DNA from: DASSBG01 sp035699085
GTDB taxonomy: Bacteria > Pseudomonadota > Gammaproteobacteria > Xanthomonadales > Rhodanobacteraceae
Assembly: GCA_035699085.1 (NCBI GenBank)
Contig: DASSBG010000023.1
Location: 1 to 55,137 of the forward strand
DNA: 55,137 bases
Reading direction: 5' to 3'
The notes below the pieces were generated by a model. That model ran no database searches. It was not told the origin of the DNA and saw only the letters and a program-made list of their open reading frames with translations. The position numbers and the translations under genes were made by a program. Positions within the stretch are counted from its first letter, which is position 1. Each line of letters starts with the position of its first letter. Shown here piece after piece: positions 23,694 to 32,424 of the stretch.

Positions 23694-24890
23694 ATGAGCA
23701 GCACCCTCTTCACCTCCGAATCGGTTTCCGAGGGCCACCCGGACAAGGTCGCCGACGCGCTGTCCGATGCGATGCTCGACGCGATCCTGGCCCAGGACAA
23801 GAACGCCCGCGTCGCCTGCGAGACCATGGTCAAGACCGGCGTCGCCATCATCGCCGGCGAGATCACCACCGACGCCTGGGTGGACATCGAGGCGCTGGCG
23901 CGCGAGGTGATCCTGGAGATCGGCTACAACTCCAGCGACGTCGGTTTCGACGGCGCCACCTGCGGCGTCCTCAACCTGATCGGCAAGCAGTCGCCCGACA
24001 TCAACCGCGGCGTCGACCGCAAGAAGCCGGAGGACCAGGGCGCCGGCGACCAGGGCATGATGTTCGGCTACGCTACCAACGAGACCAAGACCTTCATGCC
24101 CGCGGCCATCCACTTCGCCCACCGGTTGGTGGAGCAGCAGGCGAAGGTGCGCAAGCAGAGGAATTCGCCGCTGCCGTGGCTGCGCCCGGACGCCAAGAGC
24201 CAGGTCACGCTGCGTTACGAGGACAATGACGCAGTCGGCATCGACGCCGTGGTGCTGTCGACCCAGCACGCCCCGGAAGTGAAGCAGAAGGACCTGATCG
24301 AGGCGGTGCGCGAGCACATCCTCAAGCCGGTGCTCCCCACCAAGTGGCTGCACAAGGGCACCCAGTTCCACATCAACCCCACCGGCAAGTTCGTGATCGG
24401 CGGGCCGGTCGGCGACTGCGGCCTGACCGGGCGCAAGATCATCGTCGACACCTACGGCGGCATGGGCCGCCACGGTGGCGGCGCGTTCTCCGGCAAGGAC
24501 CCGTCCAAGGTCGACCGCAGCGCCGCCTACGCCGCGCGCTACGTGGCCAAGAACGTGGTGGCGGCGGGCCTCGCCGACCGCTGCGAGGTGCAGGTCAGCT
24601 ACGCCATCGGCGTGGCCCGCCCGACTTCGATTGCGGTGACGACCTTTGGTACCGGCAAGATCGACGACGAGAAGATCGAGGAGCTGATCCGCCGCCATTT
24701 CGACCTGCGCCCGTTCGGCATCCTGAAGATGCTCGACCTGATCCACCCGATGTACCGGCAGACTGCCAGCTACGGCCACTTCGGCCGCACGCCGCGCGCG
24801 GTGACGCTGCCCAACGGCGAGTCCTTCACCGCGTTCTCCTGGGAAAAGACCGACAAGGCCGAGGCACTGCGCGCCGACGCCAAACTCTGA
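23694..24890 (+). CDS. metK: S-adenosylmethionine synthetase
   Basis: MetK makes S-adenosylmethionine from ATP and methionine. The 398-aa protein has FTSESVSEGHPDKVADALSDA at the N-terminus (methionine/ATP site), GAGDQGMMFGYATNET, GDCGLTGRKIIVDTYGG (P-loop-like), GGGAFSGKDPSKVDRSAAYAARYVAKN and SYAIGVARP, i.e. all family signatures at normal spacing. The start at 23694 has AAGGA 10 nt upstream; 17 upstream in-frame codons are judged non-coding. It follows a large palindrome and a short leader hairpin. The product supplies methyl donor for, among others, PilD and the methyltransferase at 10203. Confidence 0.96.
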   Translation: MSSTLFTSESVSEGHPDKVADALSDAMLDAILAQDKNARVACETMVKTGVAIIAGEITTDAWVDIEALAREVILEIGYNSSDVGFDGATCGVLNLIGKQSPDINRGVDRKKPEDQGAGDQGMMFGYATNETKTFMPAAIHFAHRLVEQQAKVRKQRNSPLPWLRPDAKSQVTLRYEDNDAVGIDAVVLSTQHAPEVKQKDLIEAVREHILKPVLPTKWLHKGTQFHINPTGKFVIGGPVGDCGLTGRKIIVDTYGGMGRHGGGAFSGKDPSKVDRSAAYAARYVAKNVVAAGLADRCEVQVSYAIGVARPTSIAVTTFGTGKIDDEKIEELIRRHFDLRPFGILKMLDLIHPMYRQTASYGHFGRTPRAVTLPNGESFTAFSWEKTDKAEALRADAKL

Positions 24891-24989
24891 CGGGAGCGGC
24901 ACCTGCCGACCGACGCGCCGCGCGTTGATCACCCCGCCAGTTCAGTCCTGGCATTTGACCTGGTCCGCTGTTGCCATGGCGCAAGGTGT

Positions 24990-26147
24990 TCAGTCCTCAG
25001 TGGTATCGCTTGGCATCTCGATGGCTCGCAGCACCCCGCGCGCCAGGTAGCGCCGGCCCCATGCACGGCCGCTGGTCTCGACGATCAGGCCGGCACGCTC
25101 AAGTTCAGCCAGCGCCACGCGCGCGGTGGGATCGGATACGCCCAGCAACTGCTTGACCCGTGCCGCGTTGAGGTGCGGGTTGACAAACAAGGCATCGACC
25201 AGCGCCAGCGCCTTGGGTGAATCGGCAACCTGGCGCCGCATTGTCTCGCGTAAGTCCATCAATTCGCGCGCCTGGCGGGCTGCACGTGTCGCGCTCCAGC
25301 GCACGCCTTCGAGAAAGTAGTGCAGCCATGCAATCCAGTCGCCGTGCGTGCGCACCCGCTGCAGGTGCGCGTAGTAGTCCTGTCGGTGCCGCTCGATGTA
25401 TTCGGACAAGTACAGCAGTGGCTGGGCGAGGCGGTCGCGCTCGATCAGGAACAGCGTGACCAGTAGCCGGCCGACGCGACCGTTGCCGTCCAGGAACGGG
25501 TGGATCGCCTCGAACTGCTCGTGCATGAGCGCGCACTGGATCAGGTCGGGCAACTCGTCGCGCCGGTGCAGGTACAGTTCCCAATCGCCAAGCGCCTGCT
25601 TCATCTCGTTGACCGGTGGCGGCACATGGGGAGCGTTTGCGGGCGTGCTTCCTGCTGGGCCGATCCAGTTCTGGCTGCGACGGAATTGGCCGGGCGTCAT
25701 GTGTTCGCCGCGCACGCCCTGCATCAGCTTGCCGTGCAGTTCGCGCACCAGGCGCAACGACAGGGGCAGTGTGTCAAGGCGGCCGATACCGTACTCAAGC
25801 GCGGTCACGTAATTGCGGACTTCAAGCACGTCGTCGGGGCCCGCTTGGGGCGGTTGGCCTGCTTCCTCGGCGAGCAGGTCGGCAAGACTCGCTTGGGTAC
25901 CCTCGATGCGTGACGAGAGCACCGCCTCGCGGCGCAGGTAGGGCGCGATCAACAGGTGCGGATTGGGCAGCACCCGGCCGAGCCCGGACAGTTCGCTCAA
26001 TGCGGCATCCGCGCGGGACAGCGCCCGTACCAGGTTGGCTTCAAAGAGGATGGGCGGGGGCAGCGGGGCAGGCACGAAGCTGGCAAACCCCTGGGCGGTA
26101 CGGATCACCGTCCCGGCCTCCGGCGCGTGGAAGTCCGCTGGATTCAC
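24990..26147 (-). CDS. Fic-family protein with N-terminal inhibitory helix and C-terminal winged helix
   Basis: The 385-aa protein likely transfers AMP (or another nucleotide-derived group) to target hydroxyls. It carries the intact Fic motif HPFLDGNGRVGR (about 215-226). The class II autoinhibitory motif SSRIEG (S/T-x3-E-G, about 77-82) precedes it in a Fic_N-like domain, so activity should be self-restrained. The C-terminal part (SPKALALVDALFVNPHLNAARVKQLLGVSDPTARVALAELERAGLI) reads as a winged-helix DNA-binding domain, which suggests autoregulation. It starts at GTG 26147 with AGGAG 5 nt before. It is divergent from the XRE gene at 26480; alternating CTTTCAA half-sites lie just upstream. 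Confidence 0.9.
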   Translation of the reverse strand: MNPADFHAPEAGTVIRTAQGFASFVPAPLPPPILFEANLVRALSRADAALSELSGLGRVLPNPHLLIAPYLRREAVLSSRIEGTQASLADLLAEEAGQPPQAGPDDVLEVRNYVTALEYGIGRLDTLPLSLRLVRELHGKLMQGVRGEHMTPGQFRRSQNWIGPAGSTPANAPHVPPPVNEMKQALGDWELYLHRRDELPDLIQCALMHEQFEAIHPFLDGNGRVGRLLVTLFLIERDRLAQPLLYLSEYIERHRQDYYAHLQRVRTHGDWIAWLHYFLEGVRWSATRAARQARELMDLRETMRRQVADSPKALALVDALFVNPHLNAARVKQLLGVSDPTARVALAELERAGLIVETSGRAWGRRYLARGVLRAIEMPSDTTED

Positions 26148-26172
26148 CTTGGCTCCTCGCCGTCAAAGTCTG

Positions 26173-26219
26173 CTTTCAAAGCCTAGCCAGCATTGAAAGA
26201 AAATGCAAGAATCTTTCAA
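26173..26219 (-). promoter_or_regulatory. Three alternating CTTTCAA half-sites at exact 20-bp spacing upstream of fic
   Basis: CTTTCAA (26173-26179), its reverse complement TTGAAAG (26193-26199) and CTTTCAA (26213-26219) lie exactly 20 bp apart, i.e. about two helical turns. A degenerate fourth site TTGAAGA follows at 26234. They begin 26 nt upstream of the fic start. This is an operator-like array, possibly for the Fic winged-helix domain. Confidence 0.6.
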
Positions 26220-26303
26220 ATAACCGCGGCTGATTGAAGATCTCTTTCCTTTTTTGCCCGAAAGCCAGTGTGGAGGCCAAGGTTTGACGTTGCAACAAGG
26301 AAA

Positions 26304-26336
26304 TTGCACATTTCTTCACCCATACATATTATGGGT
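26304..26336 (+). promoter_or_regulatory. Promoter with overlapping perfect palindromic operator, XRE gene
   Basis: A sigma-70-like promoter, TTGCAC (26304-26309), 17-nt spacer, TATTAT (26327-26332), is overlapped by the palindrome ACCCATACATATTATGGGT (26318-26336, 7-bp arms, 5-nt centre). An ATGGGTC half-site recurs near 26394. Repression by the XRE protein encoded downstream is the simplest reading. The rest of 26337-26479 holds no gene. Confidence 0.55.
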
Positions 26337-26479
26337 CCAGCCATGGACACGGCCGGGCAACTGGTGCATGTCGTGGCGCCGTTGACGTGGATCTGATGGG
26401 TCAGACAGTAATCGTCATAACCGTGTACTGAAAAAGACGCCCGACAGGGCCTGCGAGAGAGACAGCTATGGAGCCTTCC

Positions 26480-26935
26480 ATGTACCGCTACAAGGGGTGC
26501 GGTCTGGACAACGTGTACCTCCGAAACGGCTATACCAGCGGTCGGACGAAATCCGGCGAGGAGGTCGTTTCAATCCAGGACGTCGATGGCCTGCATTGCG
26601 CACTTGCAACCGCCATCATCGATTCGCCTTCGTCGCTCGACGCGAAGACGTTCAAGTTCCTGCGCAAGGAACTGGACATGTCACAGCGGCAGCTCGCACA
26701 TATATTTGATGTCGAGGAACAGACCGTGTCGCTCTGGGAGCGGGCACGCACTCCGGTACCGCAACAGGTCGACCTGCTGCTGCGGGCCCTCGTGAAGGAA
26801 ACGATGAGCGGCAACGCCGAGCTGCGCGCGATGATCCAGCGATTCAATTCGCTGGATCGTGCTGCGCGCGCCGCAGAAGCACGAATCGAAATGGCCGTGG
26901 CCGACAGCGGCCATTGGATGCAGCAGGCTGCCTGA
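26480..26935 (+). CDS. XRE-type helix-turn-helix regulator (antitoxin-like)
   Basis: The protein is about 151 aa. The N-terminal half (MYRYKGCGLDNVYLRNGYT...DVDGLHCALATAI) is a small domain that I recognise in many proteobacterial regulators starting M-x-x-Y-K-x-x-GLDNVYL. An HTH follows: TFKFLRKELDMSQRQLAHIFDVEEQTVSLWER. The layout recalls MqsA/HigA-type antitoxins, but no toxin gene is adjacent; the Fic gene is divergent and the yeiH gene convergent. The start is placed at 26480 because GGAG lies 6 nt upstream and it matches the family N-terminus; ATG at 26468 is the alternative. Its promoter carries a palindrome over the -10 box, so autorepression is likely. Confidence 0.8.
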   Translation: MYRYKGCGLDNVYLRNGYTSGRTKSGEEVVSIQDVDGLHCALATAIIDSPSSLDAKTFKFLRKELDMSQRQLAHIFDVEEQTVSLWERARTPVPQQVDLLLRALVKETMSGNAELRAMIQRFNSLDRAARAAEARIEMAVADSGHWMQQAA

Positions 26936-26967
26936 TCCGCACCATCGGCGTTGCCTGACACGCGCAG

Positions 26968-28026
26968 TTACAGCTGGCCGAGGACGAACTGCATGCCGAG
27001 GCTGCCGAGGGCGACGGCGGCCCAGACGCCGAAGCCGAGCAGCAGCGGGCGCGCGCCGCTGGCCAGCATCCGGCGCAGGTCGGAGCCGAGGCCGATGGCG
27101 CTGAGCGCGACGACGATCAGCGCCTCGGCGATCCGGTGGATGACCGGCTGCCAGGCGTCCGGCACGCCGCCGACGCTGCACAGCACCGAGGCGAGCACGA
27201 ACCAGGCGATGAACCACGGGAACACGCGCCTCAGGCTGAAGCCAGTGCCGCCATGCTGGCCAGCGCGGCGGTGGCGCCAGGCGACCGCGGCGGCCAGCAG
27301 CAGGCAGATCGGGATGATCAGCGTGGCGCGGGTGAGCTTGACGATGGTGGCGAAGTCGCCGGCCGCCTGGCTGTAGCTGTAGCCGGCGGCGACCACTGAC
27401 GAGGTGTCGTTGATTGCCGTGCCCGCCCACAGGCCGAAGCCGGCGTCGGACAGGTGCATCAGGTGGCCGAGCAGCGGGAAGGCCAGCACCGCGATCACGT
27501 TGAACAGGAAGATGGTGGAGATGGCGTAGGCGGTTTCGTGCTCGTCTGGCTCGACGATCGGCGTGACCGCGGCGATCGCCGAGGCGCCGCAGATGGCGGT
27601 GCCGACGCCGATCAGCAGCTTCAGCTTCGACGGCACGCCGAGCAGCCGGCCGAGCACGGCGGCGGCGACGAAGGCGGCCGCGATGGTGACCGCGGTCACC
27701 GACAGCGAGCGCAGGCCGGTCTGCGCCACCTGGCCCAGGCCGAGGCCGAGGCCCAGCACGACGATCGAACCCTGCAGCACCTTGCGCGAGGCAAACCGCA
27801 GGCCCGGCGCGCAATACGTCGGCGGCGTCCACAGCGCGCGCACCACCAGCCCGAGCACGATGCCGAACACCGGGCCGCCGACCAGCGGCTCCCAACGCCC
27901 GAGCTGCCAGGCCACCGCCGCCACCAGCAGCGCCAGCGCCAGGCCGGGCCACAGGCGTAGCAGCCCGCCGGGCTTAGTGATCGCCTGTGCCTTGGGCGCC
28001 GCCTGCTCTGGTGATGCACTGGACAC
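26968..28026 (-). CDS. yeiH: YeiH-family putative sulfate exporter
   Basis: The 352-aa membrane protein with about ten helices belongs to the UPF0324/YeiH family (Cons_hypoth698). Recognisable stretches are GPVFGIVLGLVVRAL, KVLQGSIVVLGLGLGL, GVGTAICGASAIAAVTPIV, LFNVIAVLAFPLLGHL, GLWAGTAINDTSSVVAAGYSYS and ALSAIGLGSDLRRM. These include the re-entrant GTAICGASA and GTAINDTSSV motifs typical of the family. The proposed role, export of sulfate or a related anion, rests on weak evidence for the family. It is convergent with the XRE gene and separated from uup by a 244-nt divergent gap with no gene. Confidence 0.9.
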   Translation of the reverse strand: MSSASPEQAAPKAQAITKPGGLLRLWPGLALALLVAAVAWQLGRWEPLVGGPVFGIVLGLVVRALWTPPTYCAPGLRFASRKVLQGSIVVLGLGLGLGQVAQTGLRSLSVTAVTIAAAFVAAAVLGRLLGVPSKLKLLIGVGTAICGASAIAAVTPIVEPDEHETAYAISTIFLFNVIAVLAFPLLGHLMHLSDAGFGLWAGTAINDTSSVVAAGYSYSQAAGDFATIVKLTRATLIIPICLLLAAAVAWRHRRAGQHGGTGFSLRRVFPWFIAWFVLASVLCSVGGVPDAWQPVIHRIAEALIVVALSAIGLGSDLRRMLASGARPLLLGFGVWAAVALGSLGMQFVLGQL

Positions 28027-28270
28027 GCGCGCGCTCCGCCGGGAAAGCCGCCCAGCTTAGCGTCGCCGCGCGCGCCTGCCAATCGCCACGAGCTGATTCC
28101 ATGTGCGCCACGGCGAAGCGATGCGCTCACCATCGCAGCCGGCACCCGTTCGTCGGTGTCACCCTCACCAGCGCCGACAACCTGTGACGCCGACCGCCTG
28201 CACCCGCCGATGTCAATGCTTCACGCGGCTTCGCTTTGGCCGGGCCTCGGCGACGCCATACAATGGCGGC

Positions 28271-30202
28271 ATGTCCCTGGTGCAATTGATCGACGTCGAC
28301 TACAGCGTCGGCGGCCCGCTCCTGCTCGAACGCGTCGGCCTCGCCGTCGAGGCGGGCGAGCGGCTGTGCGTGGTTGGCCGCAATGGCGAAGGCAAGTCGA
28401 CGCTGCTGCGGCTGATCGCGGGCGACATCGTGCCCGACGACGGCGAGGTGCGGCGGCAGGGCGGCGTGGTGATCGCGCGCATGGCGCAGGAGGTGCCGAG
28501 CGATACCGCCGGCAATGTGTTCGACGTGGTCGCCGACGGCCTTGGCGATCTTGGCCACCTGCTGGCGCGCTACCACCACCTGCTGGCGGCCGGCGAGTTT
28601 GACGCCATGGGCGAGGTGCAGACGCAGATCGAGGCCCGCAACGGCTGGGACCTCGACCGCCGCGTGGCGGACGTGCTGGCGCTGCTGGAACTCCCGGACG
28701 AGGCCGACTTCGCTTCGCTGTCCGGCGGCATGAAGCGCCGCGTGCTGCTGGCCCGCGCGCTGGTGCGCCAGCCCGACGTGCTGCTGCTGGACGAGCCGAC
28801 CAACCACCTGGACATCGAGGCCATCGGTTGGCTGGAAGGTTTCCTCAAGCAGTTTGCAGGCGCCATCGTCTTTGTCACCCATGACCGCAGCTTCCTGCGC
28901 GCGCTGGCCACGCGCATCGTCGAGATCGACCGCGGCCAGCTCACCGACTGGCCCGGCGACTACGACAATTACCTGCGCCGCCGCGAGGAGCGCCTGCACG
29001 CCGAGGCCCAGGCCAACGCGGCCTTCGACAAGAAGCTGGCGCAGGAGGAAGTGTGGATCCGCCAAGGCATCAAGGCGCGGCGCACCCGCAACGAGGGCCG
29101 CGTACGCGCGCTCAAGGCCCTGCGCATGGAGCGTGCGCGGCGCCGCGAGCAGGCCGGCAACGCCGCGATGGCCCTGGCGGGCGCGCAGGTCTCCGGGCGC
29201 AAGGTGATTGAACTTGCCCACGTGCACCAGGCCTACGGTGGCCAAGTGCTGATCGACGACTTCAGCACGAAGATCCTGCGTGGCGACCGCGTTGGAATCA
29301 TCGGCCCCAACGGCGCCGGCAAGAGCACGCTGCTGAAGATCATGCTCGGCCAGCTGGTGCCGCAACGCGGCGAGGCGACGCTCGGGACCGGGCTGGAGAT
29401 TGCCTACTTCGACCAGCACCGCGCGCAACTCGACGACAGGCGCAACGCCCTGGACAACGTCGCCGAGGGCCGCGAATTCATCGAGCTCGACGGCAAGCGC
29501 ACGCACATCATGGGCTACCTGCAGAACTTCCTGTTCACGCCCGAGCGGGCACGTGCGCCGATCACGCGGTTGTCCGGCGGCGAGCGCAACCGGCTGCTGC
29601 TGGCGCGGTTGTTCGCGCAGCCGTCCAACCTGCTGGTGATGGACGAGCCGACCAACGACCTGGATATCGAGACGCTGGAGCTGCTGGAGGAGGTGCTGGC
29701 CGGCTACGCCGGCACGCTGCTGCTGGTCTCGCACGACCGCGCGTTTCTCGACAATGTGGTCACCAGCACGATCGCGCTGGAAGGCGGCGGCCGGGTCGGC
29801 GAGTACGTCGGCGGTTACGCCGACTGGCTGCGGCAGCGGCCGCAACCGGGGCCCGCGGCGACACCGTCGGCTGGGACATCAGCGGAAGCGACGGGCGCGG
29901 CGCGAGCGGACAACGGGGCAACGCCGGCGGCATCGACGGGTGCAAAGGCCGGCAGCACGGCCGGTGCCGGCGACGCGCAGGCGCGCAAGCGACTGGCGCC
30001 GTTCGAGGCCCGCGAGCTGAAAGCCTTGCCGGCGCGCATCGAAGCGCTGGAGGGCGAGATCGCCGAACGCACCGCGGCCATGAGCGAGCCGGCGTTTTTC
30101 CGCCAGGACAGCGCCGCCATCGTCGCCGCCAACGAGGCGCTGGCCGCGCTGCAGGCGGAGCTGGATGCCGCCTACGCGCGCTGGGGCGAGCTCGACCGCT
30201 GA
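28271..30202 (+). CDS. uup: ABC-F ATPase Uup
   Basis: The 643-aa soluble protein has two ABC cassettes and no membrane domain. The first has Walker A GRNGEGKST (about 36-44), signature LSGGMKRR and Walker B VLLLDEPTNHLD. The second has Walker A GPNGAGKST, signature LSGGERNR and LLVMDEPTNDLD. The interdomain linker is Arg/Glu-rich, as in ABC-F factors that bind the ribosomal E site. A C-terminal coiled coil of about 75 residues (EARELKALPARIEALEGEIA) distinguishes Uup from EttA. An Ala/Ser/Gly-rich linker precedes that domain. Uup affects ribosome function and precise transposon excision. The start at 28271 gives the family N-terminus MSLVQL. Confidence 0.94.
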   Translation: MSLVQLIDVDYSVGGPLLLERVGLAVEAGERLCVVGRNGEGKSTLLRLIAGDIVPDDGEVRRQGGVVIARMAQEVPSDTAGNVFDVVADGLGDLGHLLARYHHLLAAGEFDAMGEVQTQIEARNGWDLDRRVADVLALLELPDEADFASLSGGMKRRVLLARALVRQPDVLLLDEPTNHLDIEAIGWLEGFLKQFAGAIVFVTHDRSFLRALATRIVEIDRGQLTDWPGDYDNYLRRREERLHAEAQANAAFDKKLAQEEVWIRQGIKARRTRNEGRVRALKALRMERARRREQAGNAAMALAGAQVSGRKVIELAHVHQAYGGQVLIDDFSTKILRGDRVGIIGPNGAGKSTLLKIMLGQLVPQRGEATLGTGLEIAYFDQHRAQLDDRRNALDNVAEGREFIELDGKRTHIMGYLQNFLFTPERARAPITRLSGGERNRLLLARLFAQPSNLLVMDEPTNDLDIETLELLEEVLAGYAGTLLLVSHDRAFLDNVVTSTIALEGGGRVGEYVGGYADWLRQRPQPGPAATPSAGTSAEATGAARADNGATPAASTGAKAGSTAGAGDAQARKRLAPFEARELKALPARIEALEGEIAERTAAMSEPAFFRQDSAAIVAANEALAALQAELDAAYARWGELDR

Positions 30203-30465
30203 CCCGGCGCGTCCGCACCGCAACCGCAGGAGTGTGGGTGCAGGCGACTTGGCGTGCCGCAATCCCGGGTTACGGCCTGCGGCATGGTCGCGGCGCGAGC
30301 AGGCATGGCGTGTTGGGGTTCGCTGCGCTCACCGCCAACCTACCGCTCCGTCAGGCGTCGCGGCGCCGCCGATGCGCCTGCGTGCAGGCGCTCGGTATCG
30401 TCGAGCCCCGGCGCGAGCCGGTCGCGAGCACGCTCGCGCCTTCGGCGCCAGCCCGACCTACGCGA
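30203..30465. repeat. Intergenic REP-like unit between uup and yceI
   Basis: This convergent gap contains one isolated copy of the palindromic repeat (GTGTTGGGGTTCGCTGCGCT then CACCGCCAACCTACCGCTCC, about 30308-30347), about 27 kb from the main array. The GCCAGCCCGACCTACGCGAT motif lies near 30450. No gene is seen. Copies at distant sites support mobility of the repeat family. Confidence 0.75.
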
Positions 30466-31080
30466 TCACTTGCCCTTGGGTTCGGGCGCCTCGGGGTCGG
30501 GCTCGGTGGCGGTGGCTTCGGTGGTCATGATCAGCGTGACCTCGTCGCTGACGGTCGGTGCGTAGAGGTCAACGCCGAAGTCGGAGCGCTTCAGCGTGGT
30601 GGTGGCGTTGAAGGCGACCTGGTGCTTGCCACGGTTGATCCCCGCCTTGTTGACGGTGACATCCAGCGTGACTGGCGCGGTCTTGCCGTGGACCGTCAGG
30701 TTGCCCATGACCTTGAGCTTGTCGGGGCCGTCGCCCCTGGTGACCTTGGTGCTCTTGAAGATGACGTCGGGATACTTGGAGGCGTCGAAGAAATCGCTGC
30801 CCTGCAGGTGCTCGTCCAGCGCCGGCGAGGCGGTGTGCACGCTGGAGATCGGGATGGTGGCCTCGACCGAGTCCTTCGACGGATCATTGGGGTCGTAGGT
30901 GATGGTGCCCGTGATGTGGTTGAACATCGCACTGGGGTGCGAGTAGCCGAAATGCGTCCAGGTGACCACGATGTCGGTGTGGTTGGGGTCCATCGCGTAG
31001 GTGCGCGTTTCCGCATGGGCGGCGACGGCGACGCCACCGCAAAGCAGCGCGGCGACGGCGAGGCGGGCAAACAAGCTCAT
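30466..31080 (-). CDS. yceI: YceI-family periplasmic lipid-binding protein
   Basis: The 204-aa product has a signal peptide (MSLFARLAVAALLCGGVAVAAHAE, cleavage after AHA). A YceI lipocalin-like beta-barrel follows: YAMDPNHTDIVVTWTHFGYSHPSAMF, VEATIPISSVHTASPALDEHLQGSDFFDASKYPDVIFKSTKV, GNLTVHGKTAPVTLDV, FNATTTLKRSDFGV. Relatives bind polyprenyl chains, and some family members respond to base or acid stress. A charged tail with several Pro and Glu residues ends the protein. AGGAGT lies 6-8 nt upstream. It is divergent from the ELM1-like gene. Confidence 0.93.
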   Translation of the reverse strand: MSLFARLAVAALLCGGVAVAAHAETRTYAMDPNHTDIVVTWTHFGYSHPSAMFNHITGTITYDPNDPSKDSVEATIPISSVHTASPALDEHLQGSDFFDASKYPDVIFKSTKVTRGDGPDKLKVMGNLTVHGKTAPVTLDVTVNKAGINRGKHQVAFNATTTLKRSDFGVDLYAPTVSDEVTLIMTTEATATEPDPEAPEPKGK

Positions 31081-31206
31081 GATCGTGACTCCTGGGCGAC
31101 GAGAGGGGAAAGGGCATCTGGCGCATACGGCCGGCTCGGTTTATCGTTTCACCGACCGTGCGACAAGGTCAAACGCACATCTCCGTGACCCGCCGCTTAA
31201 CTCGCC

Positions 31207-32163
31207 ATGAATGATGCCTGGATCATCACCGACGGTGCCGCCGGAAACCTGCGCCAGGCGCGGGCACTGGCGCGCGCGGCCGGGCTGGTACCGGCCGAGA
31301 TCGTGGTCGGCCTGCGGCCACCGTGGGCATGGTCGGCGCCGCACCTGCCGCGCGCCGCACAGTTTGCCATTGACAACGACACCCGGCGCCGGCTGCGGCC
31401 ACCGTGGCCACCGCTGGCGATCGGCTGCGGCCGGGCGGCGGCCTGGGTGACGCGCTGGTTGCGGCGCAACTCCCATGGCGCCTGTTTTTGCGTGCAAATC
31501 CTTGACCCCCGCATCACGCCGCGCCACTGGGACATGGTGATCGCACCGCAGCACGATGCCGTGCGCGGCGACAACGTGCTCAACCCGCTGGGCTCGCTCA
31601 ACCCTGTGGACTCGGCCTGGCTGGCCACCGGGCGCGCCGACTTCCCGGAGCTGGCCGAGCTGCCACAGCCACGCACGGCGGTGCTGCTGGGCGGCCCGCG
31701 CCGCGGCGTGGCCTTCGATGCCGCGCATGCGCGGGCCCTGCTGGACGGCCTGCTGGCGCTGCAGGCGCGCGACGGTGGCAGCTTCATGCTGAGCGCCTCG
31801 CCGCGCACGCCGGCCGAGTTTGCGCACGCGCTGCGCGAGGGCCTGGCGCCTTTTCCCGGCCTCGCCTTCACCCGCGACACCGACGGCCGAAATCCCTACG
31901 CGGGCATCCTTGCCTGGGCCGACCGTGCGGTGGTGACGCCCGATTCGGTCAACATGCTGTCCGAAGCCGCGGCCAGTGGCTCGCCCGTGCTGACCCTGGT
32001 CCCGGGCCCGCTGCCGGAGAAGCTGGCCCGCTTCCACACGGCGCTGCGCAGCGGCGGGTGGCTGCACGACCTGCAGGCGGCCGCGGTGTCGCCGACCCAG
32101 CCGCTGCGGGAGACCGGCGACATCGGCGCCGAGCTGCGCAGGCGCCTGCTGGCGCGGCGCTAG
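31207..32163 (+). CDS. ELM1/GtrOC1-like protein (DUF1022 family)
   Basis: The 318-aa protein resembles the mitochondrial fission ELM1 family, which has a GT-B-like fold. Recognisable parts are WIITDGAAGNLRQARALA, GRAAAWVTRWLRR, CVQILDPRITPRHWDMVIAPQHD and the late GILAWADRAVVTPDSVNMLSEAAASGSPVL, equivalent to the nucleotide-sugar side of GT-B enzymes. Its bacterial role is unknown; a glycosyltransferase function is suspected for relatives in surface-glycan clusters. No signal peptide is present. It is convergent with glnE. Confidence 0.85.
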   Translation: MNDAWIITDGAAGNLRQARALARAAGLVPAEIVVGLRPPWAWSAPHLPRAAQFAIDNDTRRRLRPPWPPLAIGCGRAAAWVTRWLRRNSHGACFCVQILDPRITPRHWDMVIAPQHDAVRGDNVLNPLGSLNPVDSAWLATGRADFPELAELPQPRTAVLLGGPRRGVAFDAAHARALLDGLLALQARDGGSFMLSASPRTPAEFAHALREGLAPFPGLAFTRDTDGRNPYAGILAWADRAVVTPDSVNMLSEAAASGSPVLTLVPGPLPEKLARFHTALRSGGWLHDLQAAAVSPTQPLRETGDIGAELRRRLLARR

Positions 32164-32424
32164 GTTTGGGGCTGGGATCGGGACCCGGGACCCGGGACCC
32201 GGGACTCGGGACCCGGACCAAAAGCGTAGGGCCGGATCGTGCCGGGCACGGCGTGTCAGGCCGCAATCCTGCGGCCTGCCCTTCGGGCCAGTCGCTGCGC
32301 TCACCGCCAACCTGCGATTCGGGGCTTCGCACGAACGTCGCGCGGCCGCACACGCAACGAAGCCCCCCGCCGCCCGCGCCGCGCTCCTCCGATTTCCCAT
32401 TCTCCATGCCCCATGCCCGGCCGC
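32164..32424. repeat. Short tandem G/C repeat and REP fragment
   Basis: In this convergent gap 32175-32219 consists of repeated 8-mers (GGGACCCG), and about 32285-32325 contains a truncated REP-like unit (GCTGCGCTCACCGCCAACCT). Similar G-rich short repeats occur near 5570, 49480 and 51250. No gene is seen. Confidence 0.7.

Noticed and set aside
26468..27103. Toxin gene partner for the XRE antitoxin-like protein
   Set aside because: No small plus-strand frame follows; the next real gene is yeiH on the other strand, so a classical two-gene toxin-antitoxin operon is not supported.
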